A stretch of 64,000 nt of DNA from Lateolabrax maculatus (GCA_031216445.1 CM062208.1:1451001-1515000); one strand, 5' to 3'. Positions 1-12,179 are shown, counted from the first letter of the stretch. The notes: generated from the sequence alone by a model not told the origin. Made by a program: numbers and translations.

Positions 1-2181
1 GCGTTGTGGCTCTTGAGCCGTCGTTATGTCACCTTGTTCCTCTCAAAGAGACGCGAGCCAACGTTTCTGCCCCCCGGCAGCTTCAGGGCAGTGGGACCCG
101 CAGGAGAGGCTGCGACTTTATTCCTCAGAACCTGACGCCAATTACACCCATCAGCTGCTCACCAGGGTTCAACCTGTGAAGACACTCGATTCTCTGCCTG
201 TTGAAAGCTGCCTCCAGAGGAGCGTTACAGTATTAAGTCAAAGCTTTATGGAACATGTATCCTTCCAGTGATTATAGTACAGAGCCCCGGCAGATCAAAC
301 ACTCTGATCAGGAGGTCGTGTGACCTCTAATTCTGGTGTCTGTCAGGATATTCAGTGTTTAATAAACTTCACTATCTTCTTGGTTTAATGTAACATTTAC
401 ATTAAAATATAACAACTGTCATGAATACTAGAGCTGAAACAGTGAGCGTCTCTTCAGTGTGAAGGTCGGCTTCTGTAAAGACAGTACACTGAATATCTTC
501 AGGTTTTGGACTGTTGGGACAGAATGAGCTGAACACGCCACCTGTGGGTGATACTTACAGAACTGAACAAAAAATAATCTGCAGAATAGTTGGTGATGAA
601 AACGATGGTCGGCTGCGGCCATACAAACATTTCTAATTTAACTCCACTGTGATCAACAGTAAACTGATTGTAAAGTTGATTTCCCACCAGTCACCAGACA
701 TCCACCTGCTCACAATCCCAATTCATACCCAGCTGCTGTCACACCTGCCTATCAGCATCGCACCAGTCCTTCAGTGCACAAACAGCCTTTTTAGCCAGTT
801 TGTGCTCTTGTGTTCCAGCTACCTGTTCACCTGTTCTGCTGCCTGCCCCTCTGGATGTGGTGGGACCTTCTCCTGTCTGAACATTGGTATAAAGCCCTTT
901 TTCTTTAAGCTTCTGCATGTGGCTCCTCAGTCAGTGTAGTTTTTTATTTTAATTTTGTTTGAGTGGGTTTGCTCCTTTCAGTTCAGTTTTTATTGTTTAA
1001 AAATGTCTTTAAGTTTAGTCTCAGTTTAGTTCAGTATTAGTGCTTTAGGGAGTATCTGTATTTAAGAAGCTGAGAGCAAGTATTAAGATACAAACATCCC
1101 CTCTCAGTAAACAGCAGCACCTCCTCCTGCTGGCTGTGTTGACAAATTTGACGTTTCCTGTATATTAGTAGTTAGTTATACGTATACTATTTTTTATTTT
1201 TATTTCAGTTGACTGAAGTGTTGTTTCACATAGTTTCAGTTTTAGTTTAAGTGAAGTGTAATAAGCTCGGCTCTGTCTCCTCATGCACTCGTCCAGTGAT
1301 GCAGCAGGAGGGTTTGGGTGTATTTTGGGTATATTTGTGTGTATTTTGTGTAACCGTCGAGGTGAACAACGGGTCAGGCTTTCAAGTCGTCTTGAGTTTC
1401 TGATGCGGCGGGAGGGGAGCTGCAGGAGAACAGAGCATCGACTGGCCGACGGACGCACAGACATGAAGAGGTTCGATCCCTTCAGTCTCTCAGGGAGGTT
1501 AAATCTGGGTGACTGCACCCACTGAATGCTGCCCACACTTTAACCACAACGCAGGCTCTCGTGCAACATGACCTGCATTTTCTCTATCGAGGTCTTCATC
1601 AGTCTGGAGCCCCGACGAACAACAACAAACAGACCCAGAAGGCGTTTCTCTACTTTTCTCTCCCGGCTAAACAGAACAGGTCTCTGTGGTTTCTGTGTTT
1701 CCTGTTTGCTGTTGGAACTCACTGTCTGAGTTACAGGAACATGTTGGTGAACTCTTTTATACGCAGCCAAGTCTGCATGAAACCAAACTGCACTCATACA
1801 TTTTTAAACACTCTGAACTTCTGTCAGATTCTCAGCCGGAACAAAGACGAGGGATTTTGAGTCTAAACACACCGTGAGAGGAAACCCAAAGACTTATTAA
1901 ACATTTAAGTTTCTTCTCTCCTAAAGTGATAATCCAGTCATTATTCAGTCTTAAAGGAGGAGGAAACTGTAAAGTAATTTTTCTATTGAGAAACGGAAAA
2001 GTACAAATTTAAATAAATGTTCCAGCTATTTCCTGTTTTTGTTCAACTGGTCGCAGTAGGAAGCATTCAGGTGTTACTAATAACATTAACACAGGTTTTA
2101 GTCCAAATTTGCCACATGAGATCATTTCATCGTTCCTTAATTTGAACATATTTAACTAATCAAGACAAACATCATTGATCT

Positions 2182-2213
2182 CCCAATCACACCAGTATTC
2201 TGGTGTGATTGGG
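2182..2213. repeat. Perfect 14-bp inverted repeat with 4-base loop
   Basis: The left arm CCCAATCACACCAG (2182-2195) is followed by the loop TATT and an exactly complementary right arm (2200-2213). A G-T wobble could extend the stem by one pair. It could extrude as a cruciform, or fold as a hairpin if transcribed in the htr2a pre-mRNA. No family was recognised. Confidence 0.9.
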
Positions 2214-2989
2214 GCTTGTATTGGACGAATCCAGAAAGTTCACCACAGCATCTCCAGCACCTGCATATCACAGGTCTGAGCAGCCAGGTAAGTGTTTGGG
2301 ACTGATTATTACTACATAAAGGGAAATAAGTTATGCAGCTTTCTCTTGTATTTTTTCCTTGAAACAGAAACATTGGTAGGTCGTCGGCTGAATGGACATT
2401 TGTGATGTAACTTTAAAAATCAGACCACTGGACACAAACAACAACCAAACTTTTTCCATGTGGAGACAGAATGTGCAAACATTTACAGTGTAGTGAAGCG
2501 TGATTACTCTTTAAGAGCTGGAGACTGAGCAGAGACCTTCAGAGAGGCGGGGGGTAATGTTATTAGGTTTCTGATTAGGGAAGGATCATTAGTCCTGATT
2601 AAAAAGAAAAAGGAACTCTCAATATTGTTTTGGCTGCATTTCAACAGCGAGGGAAGGCATAGTGTGAAGGCTCGGGGACGGCCTTGTGCACGGCCAAGTG
2701 TGCACGCTTTCAAAAGCAAAGAAATAGGAAAATAATAGATTGAAGAGGGGTGAGTAGAAATAGAGAGCAGGAAAATGAGCTCCCGAGGGCAGAGCTGCTC
2801 ACAGGAAGGTTGATTTGATGAAAGAGGAGCAGCAAAAAGAGGCATTTTGAAGAGAGAGAAGAAGAAGAGGAGGATGAGGAGGAGGAAGACCAGAACCAAA
2901 CCAGACTTGGCTCTTGGTGCGTTGTCTCCTCAAATTTGACTTGTTTATTGTTTCAGAAATTCTGCCAGATGTCAGACGATGAAGCCAAG

Positions 2990-2990
<1 letters not shown>

Positions 2991-3020
<30 letters not shown>
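2991..3020. repeat. (AC)n microsatellite
   Basis: Fifteen uninterrupted AC units. The minus strand reads (GT)n. Confidence 0.97.
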
Positions 3021-3022
<2 letters not shown>

Positions 3023-3146
3023 CTCTCCGACGAGATCAAAGCATTAATTCCCTTATAAATCTGGAGGGTCCTTGGGGGAAAAAAGTCCATTTTCTATGAA
3101 ATACGGTTGACTAATGCATTTTCTTTCTTTATTAATAATAAAAAAT

Positions 3147-3173
3147 GGGGCTGGTGGGGGAGTGGGGGGGGGG
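3147..3173 (+). repeat. G-run cluster, potential G-quadruplex
   Basis: Runs of 4, 5 and 10 G separated by 3-5 bases. The last run can supply two tracts, so four G-tracts fit in 27 bases on the plus strand. Quadruplex formation is a prediction from pattern only. Confidence 0.6.
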
Positions 3174-4288
3174 CACAGTGCCAGAAAGTCGTGATCATTT
3201 ACGGTGAAACTGTTCCAAATCCTGGTCAAGATTAACCTTGTTAAATTGTTTTATTATGTGACTGATTTATATTTAAATATTTTTCGAGCATGTAGAGACT
3301 TTGTCATCTTCAGCATCATCTTCCTCTGGGGCGTCCCAGAGGATCCTCATCCATCTCTAACGAGGTGTCGACCCAGTCAGAAAGGTTCAAATCAGGGTTT
3401 GATCTGAGGGAAAGTTCCCGTCCTTCCCGCTGTTTTCTGCTCTTTGTGGTTTTGTCCAGAGTGGAGCAAGGCTGGTGCTCACCTTTAATCTAAAGAATAA
3501 TTAACACAACTGTGCAGCTGCATACCTGAGGGCCCTGCCAGCTGATAATCTGCACTCACCTGTCTACCAAGGGTCTACCTTAACTGCAACTATTCACTTG
3601 AAATAAACAGTCCTGCATATATGCAGCTGAAAGGAGGACTCAGGCCTGTGGGTATTCACTGTTACAGGCTCCTGACTCAGCTGCTGTACCGTGTTACATT
3701 CAGGTGCTTTTATCTTCCAGAAATCAGGCTGGAGGAAGCTCAGCTGTAAATATATTCTCTAATTGTTCCCTCCCAGAGATCCACAGCCCCCAGCAGAGCC
3801 CAAAGAGCCTCAGCTGGGTGGGAAGTGCCGGTAATTATTGCCGCCGTTCCTTCCAAAGTGTGTTTGTGGTGATAAAATAAGTTGATTGTGTTTTCGACAG
3901 TGCTCGACCTCCCGAGGTGGCGGGAGAACGGCGCTGGAGACGAGACGGGAGGAAAGCCGGCAGCCGAACAATAGAGAGTCCAGGCGAGTTCACATCCAGG
4001 CGGCAAACAGAAGCCACAGTCACCACAACAGAATGATGATGGCAGGTGGAAACAACACAGAGGGTTAAACAATAAAACATGGAGATTGTAGCAGCGAAGG
4101 AGGACGTGAGGGAGGAAGACATGAACAGAGAGAGATGCATTCAATAAGGAAAGTGAAAACTGAAAGAAATGAAAGGAAACACTGATCAAATGTGAGATGT
4201 GGATTCAGAGGAACTAAGAGCATCAAAAACACAGGAAGAGTTTCTAAAACGTGAAGTTTGGTTCTAAATGAAACTCCAACAGTTTGTC

Positions 4289-4472
4289 CAGCTGACAGCA
4301 TCAGTCATTAATCAGTGAGTGGACTGACAGAACATGAAGCTGAACTCTTGTGATGATGGTTGGACTCATTTTTCCTGTAAAATCATTTCCTGGCTGCAGC
4401 TTCTCAGATGTGAAGATTTGCTGCTTTTCCTTTGAATGATTTGAATCATGTGAATGTGTTTTAATAATGTTG
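4289..4472 (-). repeat. Interspersed repeat copy, inverted partner of 17611-17794
   Basis: The reverse complement of this 184-base stretch matches 17611-17794 with no gaps and a single mismatch by hand comparison. The shared block also gives the same short open frame in both copies, but nothing suggests it is translated. The family is not certain. The plus-strand partner sits at the end of a composite that begins with a hAT/Tol2-like end. Confidence 0.85.
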
Positions 4473-6224
4473 ATGTTTCTCTGCTGCGACACACCTGAGC
4501 CACATGACCACCGAGCAGCCTGATGACGACCCTTTCACCTGAGTCAGGTGTGTCGGAGCAGGAAAACGTCTAAAACATGCAAGCTCAGATAGTTTGGGCA
4601 TTGTGACCACAGTAAACACAAGTGTGAATGCAATTGTGTTTTCAAACCACATACAACAACTATGTGGGTTGTCTGGTGTGAATTTAATCATTCAATCGAT
4701 TCATATGCAGATACAGTCTGGATACGAGATGTAAAGGGGGTCTGACAGGGCGACTTTCACAGCTCAGCAGTAAAACTCTCAGTCTGACAGCTGCCTCAGG
4801 GTCTTCAGTGTAACATAACCTGCTGTATGATATTCTCTCGTTCATCTCAAAGCCTGTCTAAATCTAATGATTTGTTCTATTAATATTTTCACATTTGTTT
4901 CGTCTTTTCTAATATCACTACTGAAGTTCTTTTGAATGAATAAAACTGGCCAAACAAAGCGGAACAGGTAGCCGTTTATAACACAGTGAGGATGCTGATT
5001 CCAGCTACTGAGGAGTAGGTTGGCTTCATCAGAGACAACTTCGCCGGGTTGAGAAAGTTTAATGAATCCAACAAAAAAACAACATCAAAATCAAACATAT
5101 GAGGGGATAAAATATGAAGATGCAGACTGTCTGCAGATGTAGTTCCCATCTAAAAAAACACAACAGTAAGAACATTTTTAAGTCATGATTGTAGTTACTA
5201 CTCTTTCAGTTATGTCTTCTATGTATTTGATAGCATGAAATTGTTTCAGATGCTTTTTCCACATCAACAACAGTTTCATAAATATAGAAATATAGAAAAA
5301 TCTATTAAAGAGTGAAGAGGTGATAATCGAGGGGCAGTAGTAGGAAGAATCAAAACACTAACAAAACACTAAGATGAGAAAATCCTCTAAATGCACGTGC
5401 CGATGTGGGAAACTGCTGATTCATCCTTTCATATAAAGACTGTTTGAGATGCTTGTGAGTGACATGTGAGTGTTTTTTGTTGCTTTCACTTTATATCAAA
5501 GGAAGGAAGCCAACAAAAACTCAAATCAAATCTTCCCTCAGTATCAGACACAAGCGGATGTGTTGTTGTGTTGCGGGTTCAGACCTCGAGGCCTCACACG
5601 TGGAGGGAAAGCAGTTTGTGCCTCATTATCCATCCAAATTATAACGCTGTAGGCTGCATGAAGCTTCAAGAAGTGTTTCACTTTAATTATTGTGATAATC
5701 ACGTTGATGCTACATGTGTATTATTTGTACAGTTAATAAACTAGAACTCTTACGTTTGTTGTGTTGTGGCAGTAGCAAAAATAAGAAATAACCTGGGAAT
5801 TATAAAAAAGTATTCAAATCGAAATGCAAAACAATTATTAACAGGCAAAAAAACGTCTGTCAACCAAACTGCAGCAGCGTCAGCAGGCATAATATCAGCA
5901 GGATAATGAACACGAGTCCGTCCCTGCAGCGGTCTCCTCTGTACTCTTTGGCTCACAGGAGGCAGGAGCTGGTGTTAAATATACAGGTTTGTTTCTCACT
6001 GAGCGCGAACATCAATCAGTCAGTCACCACCTGCACAGCTTTGTCACACAGCACTCAGGGACTTTGACACCCTGAAAATCTTGTTTCTGCTGACCGTCTT
6101 GCAGGCTTGAAACTTTCTGCTTCTCAGCCAGGTGGAGAGTAAACCCCCCCATGACGCCATCAGACCCTGCTGATATCAGAGTCTCTCTAAGTGTTGAATG
6201 GTTGGTGTGTTTCTCCTTCCCACC

Positions 6225-6545
6225 AGGAATGTGGGCTTTTCTTTTGGGCAGCATCTCTTCTCCAGCCTGGAAAACTGTCGGCTGGTTGGTTTGTTTCCAA
6301 CACAGAGCTGAGCGTAAACAGGCGAGAGGCCGTGTGTCGCAGACTGAGACGCAGAGTCTGAATGTGCTGTAAACATGTCCAAAGAACGCTGCTGAAACCT
6401 GGAGAACATCAGCACATGTCTTGATGGGAAAATACATTCAGAATAAGGCCCTATTCGGAATCTGCTGTTTACACCCTGATCAGATTCCGAATAATGTCAT
6501 ATTCAGAATAATAGATGAATATTAGTGTGCGTGTAAACAGTGTCG
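6225..6545 (+). mobile_element. MITE copy A (same family as 53834-54297)
   Basis: From GCTTTTCTTTTGGGCAGCAT to the GTGTAAACAGTG end, this copy closely parallels 53981-54300 in the same orientation. It contains an internal 13-bp inverted repeat (6452-6464 with 6481-6493) around TATTCGGAATCTG. Its left terminus is missing or diverged, because the TTTATATGCAC...AATATTCC end seen in the other copy is absent. No coding capacity is visible. It ends about 45 bases before the Helentron-like element. Confidence 0.65.
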
Positions 6546-7490
6546 GTGTTGCTCAGTAGGTCAGAGTGTGTCCCCGTACACCCCTTAGTTGGTGTGAATG
6601 CTGAAAGCATCACAACATATGTTATTCTACATACATTCTAAAAATGTATTATTATTATTCTTCAGACCGCTTTTTTTGCGAGTCTTCTCCTTCCACATTA
6701 TTCAACGTAGAAACTTCATTCAAATATCAAAACGTTCAGCTCAATTAGGACATTTTTGCTTGTATTCAACTTTTTCATAACATTCATACTTTCCGAAATA
6801 TTCAACATTTTCCAGGAATTTTGCTCCATTCAAATGAATGGGCGGAATGTTCAAAATTTCCACATTTTCCCACTTTTTCATGCCTATTCAACTCTTCTCT
6901 ACTCATTCATACTTTCAGCTACAAACTCCATTCAAACTTGTAAAAGTTCCACATCTTTCGTACATTCAAGGTATTATTCAACATTCAAATCCCATTAATA
7001 CTTTGGAAAATATTGAACTTTGTTTAAAACTTAGTTATAATGAAAGTCAATGAGAAAAACCTTCAAAACCATTCATCTTCAAAGTCTTCCAAATCATTCC
7101 AACATTAAAACGTTCACACCAATTTGGATAAATTCAACTCTTCCATATCATTCATACTTTTTACACAACCTCATTTCAAAAATCATGAAAATTTCAGCCC
7201 TTCTGACATTTTTCCATGAGTGTGTGTGGTGGAATGTTCAAAGCTAGAGTGGGGGCCTACCTGGTCGAGTGGGGAGGAGATTGAAACTCAACTCAAAAAT
7301 TTCTACTCAAATTGCTCCCAGTACCACAATTTTCACTCCTCATACGTGGTTTTACATCAGAACGTAGGAAAATTTGTTGCAGTCGCAGAAATGTGGCTAC
7401 GGTAGCAATCGGACCTAAACTTTTGGCTCTACGAGTCCTCAAGTGACAGGTGTACCAGCCAAGAGCTGCATATACTGCAATGTTAACATT

Positions 7491-9317
7491 TGTCGTTTTA
7501 GTTTTTTATGGTGTTGTGTTTGATCGTTTTTGTTGTTTACAGTGTTGTTTTTGTTTGTTTTTTGTATTTTTTGCTATTTATAGTGCCGTTTTGTTGTTTT
7601 TCGTGTTGTTTTTGTTGTTTATAGTGTCGTTTTTGTCAATTTTTTGTCATTTCTGTTGTTTATAGTGTTGTTTTTGGTCGTTTTTTGTTGTTTTTTTGCT
7701 GTTTATAGTGTCGTTTTAGTTGTTTATAGTGTTGTTTTTGGTCGTTTTTTTGCTGTTTATAGTGTAGTTTTTGTCGTTTTTGTCAATTTTTTTGTCGTTT
7801 TTGTTGTTTATAGTGTTGTTTTTGTCGTTTTAGTTGTTTACAGTGTTGTTTTTGTTTGTTTTTTGTATTTTTTGTTGTTTTTTGCTATTTATAGTGTCGT
7901 TTTGTAGTCGTGTTTTGTTGTTTATAGTGTTCTTTCATAATTGTTTTGTTTTTGTTGTCGTTTTTGTCGTTTATAGATCCGTTTCGTTGTTGTTTTTTGT
8001 CAGTTTTGTTGTTTACAGTGTTGTTTTTTGTTGTTTTTGTTGTCGTTTTTTGTCGTTTTTGTCTTTTTTGTTGTTTTTTGCTATTTATAGTGTCGTTTTG
8101 TTGTCGTTTTTGTTCTTTATTGTGTTGTTTTGTCGTCGTTTTTTGTTGTTTATACTGTTGTTTTTTGTCGTTTTTGTTGTTTATAGTGTCGTTTTTGTAA
8201 ATTTTTTTGTCGTTTTTGTTGTTTATAGTGTTGTTTTTTGTCGTTTTTGTTATTTATAGTGTTGTTTTTTTGTCGTTTTTTGTTTTTGTTGTTTATAGTG
8301 TCGTTTTGTTGTTTTTTGTTGTTTTTTGTTGTTTTTGTTGTCGTTTTTGTTGTTTATAGTGTTGTTTTGTTGTTTTTTGACGTTTTTGTCGTTTATTGTG
8401 CTGTTTTGTTGTCGTTTTTTGCTATTTATAGTGTCGTTTTGTTGTTTTGTTGTCGTTTTTGTTCTTTATTGTGTTGTTTTGCCGTCGTTTTTTGTTGTTT
8501 ATAGTGTCGTTTTTGTCATTTTTTTTGTCGTTTTTGTTGTTTATAGTGTTGTTTTTTGTCGTTTTTGTTATTTATAGTGTTTTTTGTCGTTTTTTGTTGT
8601 TTTTGTTTATAGTGTCGTTTTGTTGTTTTTTGTTGTTTTTGTTGTCTTTTTTGACGTTTTTGTTGTTTATAGGGTCGTTTTTGTCATTTTTTTGTCGTTT
8701 TAATTGTTTATAGTGTTGTTTTTTGTCGTTTTTGTTATTTATAGTGTTGTTTTTTGTCTTTTTTGTTGTTTATAGTGTTGTTTTTTGGTCTCTTTTGTTG
8801 TTTATAGTGTCGTTTTTTATCTTTTCTTGTCGTTTTATGTTATTTATAGTGTTGTGTTTGATCGTTTTTTTCGTTTTTGTTGTTTACAGTGTTGTTTTTG
8901 TTTGTTTTTTGTTTTTGTTGTTTTTTGCTATTCATAGTGTCGTTTTGATGTTTATAGTGTTGTTTTTGTTGTCATTTTTGTTCTTTATCGTGTCTTTTTC
9001 TGTCGTTTTTGTTGTTTATAGTGTTGTTTTTTCTCGTTTTTTGTAATTTTTGTTGTTTTCTTGGTTGTTTTTGTTTATTATGTCGTTTTATGTTGTTTTT
9101 GTTTTTGTCGTTTTTTGTAGTTTTTGTTCTTTATAGTGTCGTCTTTTGTCTTTTTTTGTTCCTTATAGTGTTGTTTTTGGTCGTTTTCTTGTTGTCTTTG
9201 TTGTTTTTTGTTGTTTTTTGTCATTTTGGGGGGTTTTTTTTGGTTGTTTTTGTTTATAGTGTCGGTTTCTGTCATTTTTTGTCGTTTTTGTTGTTTAGTG
9301 TCGTTTTTTGTCAGCAG
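7491..9317 (+). repeat. G/T-only degenerate minisatellite with higher-order repeats
   Basis: About 1.8 kb is built from variants of TTTATAGTGTYGTTTTT and GTYGTTTTTGTTG, with A almost only in the TATAG core and C almost only in TCG. Larger blocks recur. The GCTATTTATAGTG variant appears near 7574, 7885, 8081, 8422 and 8928. The TTTACAGTGTTG variant appears at 7536, 7837 and 8883. This implies higher-order units of roughly 300-340 bases. The strand bias removes most stop codons, so long phenylalanine/valine/leucine-rich reading frames appear in several plus frames. These are artefacts of composition, not genes. Confidence 0.93.
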
Positions 9318-9553
9318 TTGGTGGATGTGACAGACACATACACAGGATTTTTGCATTTTTTGACTTTTTCAAGCATTTTTCATGTCTAATCTTCTAATTT
9401 ATACTTTCATGTGTAAACCAGAAAAGCTTGTCCATATTTAATACATTCTCAGTTTTATTCAACTTTTAACTCCCATTCATAATATTTAGACCGTTTCCCA
9501 CTTTTCTTACTAATTCATACTCCATCCAGCTGCTTCAAGCTAGTTCAAGTCAG

Positions 9554-9776
9554 CAATCCAGTTTAGCGCCAGCTTTTCAACAAACATTTAACTATTCCAC
9601 GTCTTCCATATTTTTTTGCTATTATTCAACTGACTTTTATTAAACTTTAGCAATCCAGTTCAGCATCAGCCTTTCAACAAACATTCAACTATTCCACATC
9701 TTTCATACATTGTTGATATTATTCCACTTTTTGTGCTCAACTTCAGCAATCCAGTTTAGCTTCAGCCCCTCAGTAG
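9554..9776 (+). repeat. About 97-bp tandem copies at the right side of the Helentron-like element
   Basis: CAATCCAGTTYAGC recurs at 9554, 9651 and 9747. Each of the first two is followed by CAACAAACATTYAACTATTC and CTTYCATA. The spacing is 97 and 96 bases, and the third copy is truncated at the terminal inverted repeat. Confidence 0.8.
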
Positions 9777-9820
9777 TCAGCATTCACACCGCAATTTCTT
9801 CAGAAATTGCTTTTTCTAGT
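9777..9820 (+). mobile_element. Right terminus: inverted repeat, hairpin and CTAG-T
   Basis: TCAGCATTCACACC (9777-9790) is the inverse of 6591-6604. GCAATTTCT and AGAAATTGC (9791-9799, 9802-9810) form a 9-bp stem. CTAG lies at 9816-9819 and T at 9820. The hairpin is thought to act as the rolling-circle termination signal in this class. Confidence 0.75.
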
Positions 9821-10009
9821 TAAAAATCCTGTTCCCAGATTGTTAGACCCTTCTTCCTGACTTCCCTTACCCTAACTGAGCTGTAATCTAAAGTGTTACC
9901 TCATCCTTTGTCCTGAACTGTGTTGATGCTCTTTAGATCTGAAAAGCTCACACTCAAACACATGTAAAAAGATTTATCTAAGGAATAACCTTGTTCTTAT
10001 TATAGCAAT

Positions 10010-10330
10010 TTTCATCCTCTTGCCAAAGCAGTTAAATAAATAAACCAGAACAAACAATCAGCCTTGATTAAAGAGGATTTGCACTACTGGCTCTATTAAC
10101 ACCCGCAGCTTGTTAAAGCCAACTTGGCAAATTTCAGAAGCCACACAAGATGCCCAACAAACACATATTTTACGACAGTTTCAAAGTCTGCAGGCTTTTC
10201 TTGCAGAGCTGCCTTTATATTTAATTTACATACTGGAATTCGTTAGCATTCAGCAACAGCGCATCCCATGAGTCTCAGCCTTTGGTTCACTGTCAAAGCT
10301 GCTCAAGTCAAGAGCTATGAAATACAAATT
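10010..10330. other. Low-repeat stretch, possible conserved non-coding element
   Basis: There is no recognised repeat here and several homeodomain/SOX-like motifs (TTGATTAA, TTAATTT, AACAAT). The call rests only on composition and motif content and needs a cross-species alignment. Confidence 0.2.
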
Positions 10331-12179
10331 GTGCTTTTGATACAAAGAGATTTCTGGCAGCTTCACACAGAAAGAAAACAGAAAAAAAAAAGAGACGCTG
10401 GGACACAGAAATCAAAAGGGCATCAACACCCATCACAGGGGGAACGGTTCAGATAACACAATGAACACATGACAGAAGCCTGACAAGCTCGTCTGGATGT
10501 ACGGAGGGATCCGTATTGGAAAGGAGCTTGTGTTGACACGGCGATGATGCGTCTGACCCGCTGTTTTTATGTCAAATACCGATCCTTGACTGTCAGGGCC
10601 GTCAAACCGAACTCTGAGGTGGGGACTTGAATCGCGCGCAAAGTGACTCTGAAGTCACTTCTGCAGTCCTCAAAATACTTGTATAATATACTGTATATTT
10701 ATATTCATGTCTGACACCTGAATGTCATTCCCTCTCTTACACCTTTGGTGGCGCAGCCATGTTTACCGTGTAATGTTTCAGGTTTATTAGGTTCCATCAC
10801 ACTGGGTTTGAGAGAGTTAAAGAATGTGATTCTGCTCTGTTTGCTTTTACTGACTTTGGGAAGCAGCGTCCAGGCGCTGACGTGAACGGGTCAACGAGAA
10901 CATGACGCGTCCTGAATACTAAATAACGGTCTCATACTTATTGAGAGAAGATTTCATAGATGAAGGACAGACTGACGGTGAAAGTGTGTGTGATGACTTC
11001 ATAAGACTAAATTACAAAGAGGCATTAACACACAAAAGTATCTGTAATTAAGGAAAACCTTCAGTCACACCAGATCCTCCACCAGATGCTGCAGTCACGA
11101 CTGCCTAGAGAGTCAGCGTCTCACAGACTCAACTTCACTGTTTTGGTCTCAATTCATCATTTTCACACAAACTAATCATCACAGCTTTAATTAACCAAAT
11201 TAGACAGGAAGTTAATGAAATGAACCAGCACTGAATCGATGCATGAGTCCAGAAGAATTAAGTTAAGGGTGAAATTTCTTCTTCAGCACACACACAGTTC
11301 GACTGTTTGCTGAACTTCTGCTGCTCTCCTGCTCACCCCCTTTGGGAAAAATGTGGGAAAAACACTTTTTTTTCTGTGTTCAGAGATTTGATTCCATTAA
11401 TGCATTCTTCAGTTCTTATTTTAAAGTATTTTATGACTGAGTGGACACATAACCACAACAGAGGCGTGACGCAGCTTCAGCTCAGTGTCGTTCTACACAT
11501 CCAGGCGATATCTTTGACCTGAGAGAGAAAACCTGCCATTACTCCCACAAAAACCTTCTGCCTCATTTCCCCCTCGTTCTTTCTCTCCCTCGTCATTTCT
11601 TTCTACATCTGAAGTTAAAATGAGCGCATGGAAAAAGTTTACTGCCCACTCGCTAAGAGTTAATGTAATTGCACAAATAACAGTGCTGATGACTGTAATC
11701 AGCAGACTGCGAGCCACAACAAAGACGTGGTGACAACACTGTGATGAGGGCTGCGAGCTCCTGTGATTAATGTTTCCCACCTACACTGACCACTTAAAGT
11801 ACACAGTCAGCAGGACAACAAAAAACCCTCCCTTTTTCCTCTGCTCTTACAGTCAGTTGGCTTTTTTGACAGCATGCACTTTATCAATTACTGAGACTTT
11901 TTTTGCAAATCAAGCACGAGTTGAAATCAGTAACTTTTTGGTTGAAATACAAATGTTACGTCGTCTCGGTTGACTTCTGTTGGCTGCTCTGATTGGTACA
12001 TTTCCTGTCCTCGTCTTCTCTTGTTGTCACAGCTCGGGTGAAGCAGCTCACTGCGTTTTGGCCAAAAATTTCATTAAAGTCTGTTTCATTCAACTAGATG
12101 TTTTTTTATTCACGACTACACGGTGGTTTGCCTCCTTTTTCCTGAAACGCAACATTCTGCGACTGTGCATGTACAACAG

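Larger units (their letters stand above)
6589..9820 (+). mobile_element. Helentron/Helitron-like non-autonomous element with internal minisatellite
   Basis: Near the left end, GGTGTGAATGCTGA (6591-6604) is exactly inverted at 9777-9790. Directly after the right copy comes a hairpin (9791-9810), then five T and CTAG followed by T. A CTRR 3' end preceded by a hairpin and followed by T is the hallmark of rolling-circle Helitron-type elements. Short subterminal inverted repeats, a central tandem-repeat core and insertion at T are described for Helentron-associated elements (HINE/DINE). The interior has CATTCAAC-rich sequence (6605-7490), a 1.8 kb G/T minisatellite and about 97-bp tandem copies. 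No Rep/helicase coding sequence is visible, so it would depend on enzymes in trans. The exact 5' boundary is uncertain by a few bases. Confidence 0.7.

Noticed and set aside
7450..9389. Series of long plus-strand frames rich in Phe, Val and Leu that look like membrane proteins
   Set aside because: They arise because the G/T-only minisatellite lacks stop codons in several frames at once. No start context, splice signals or family similarity.
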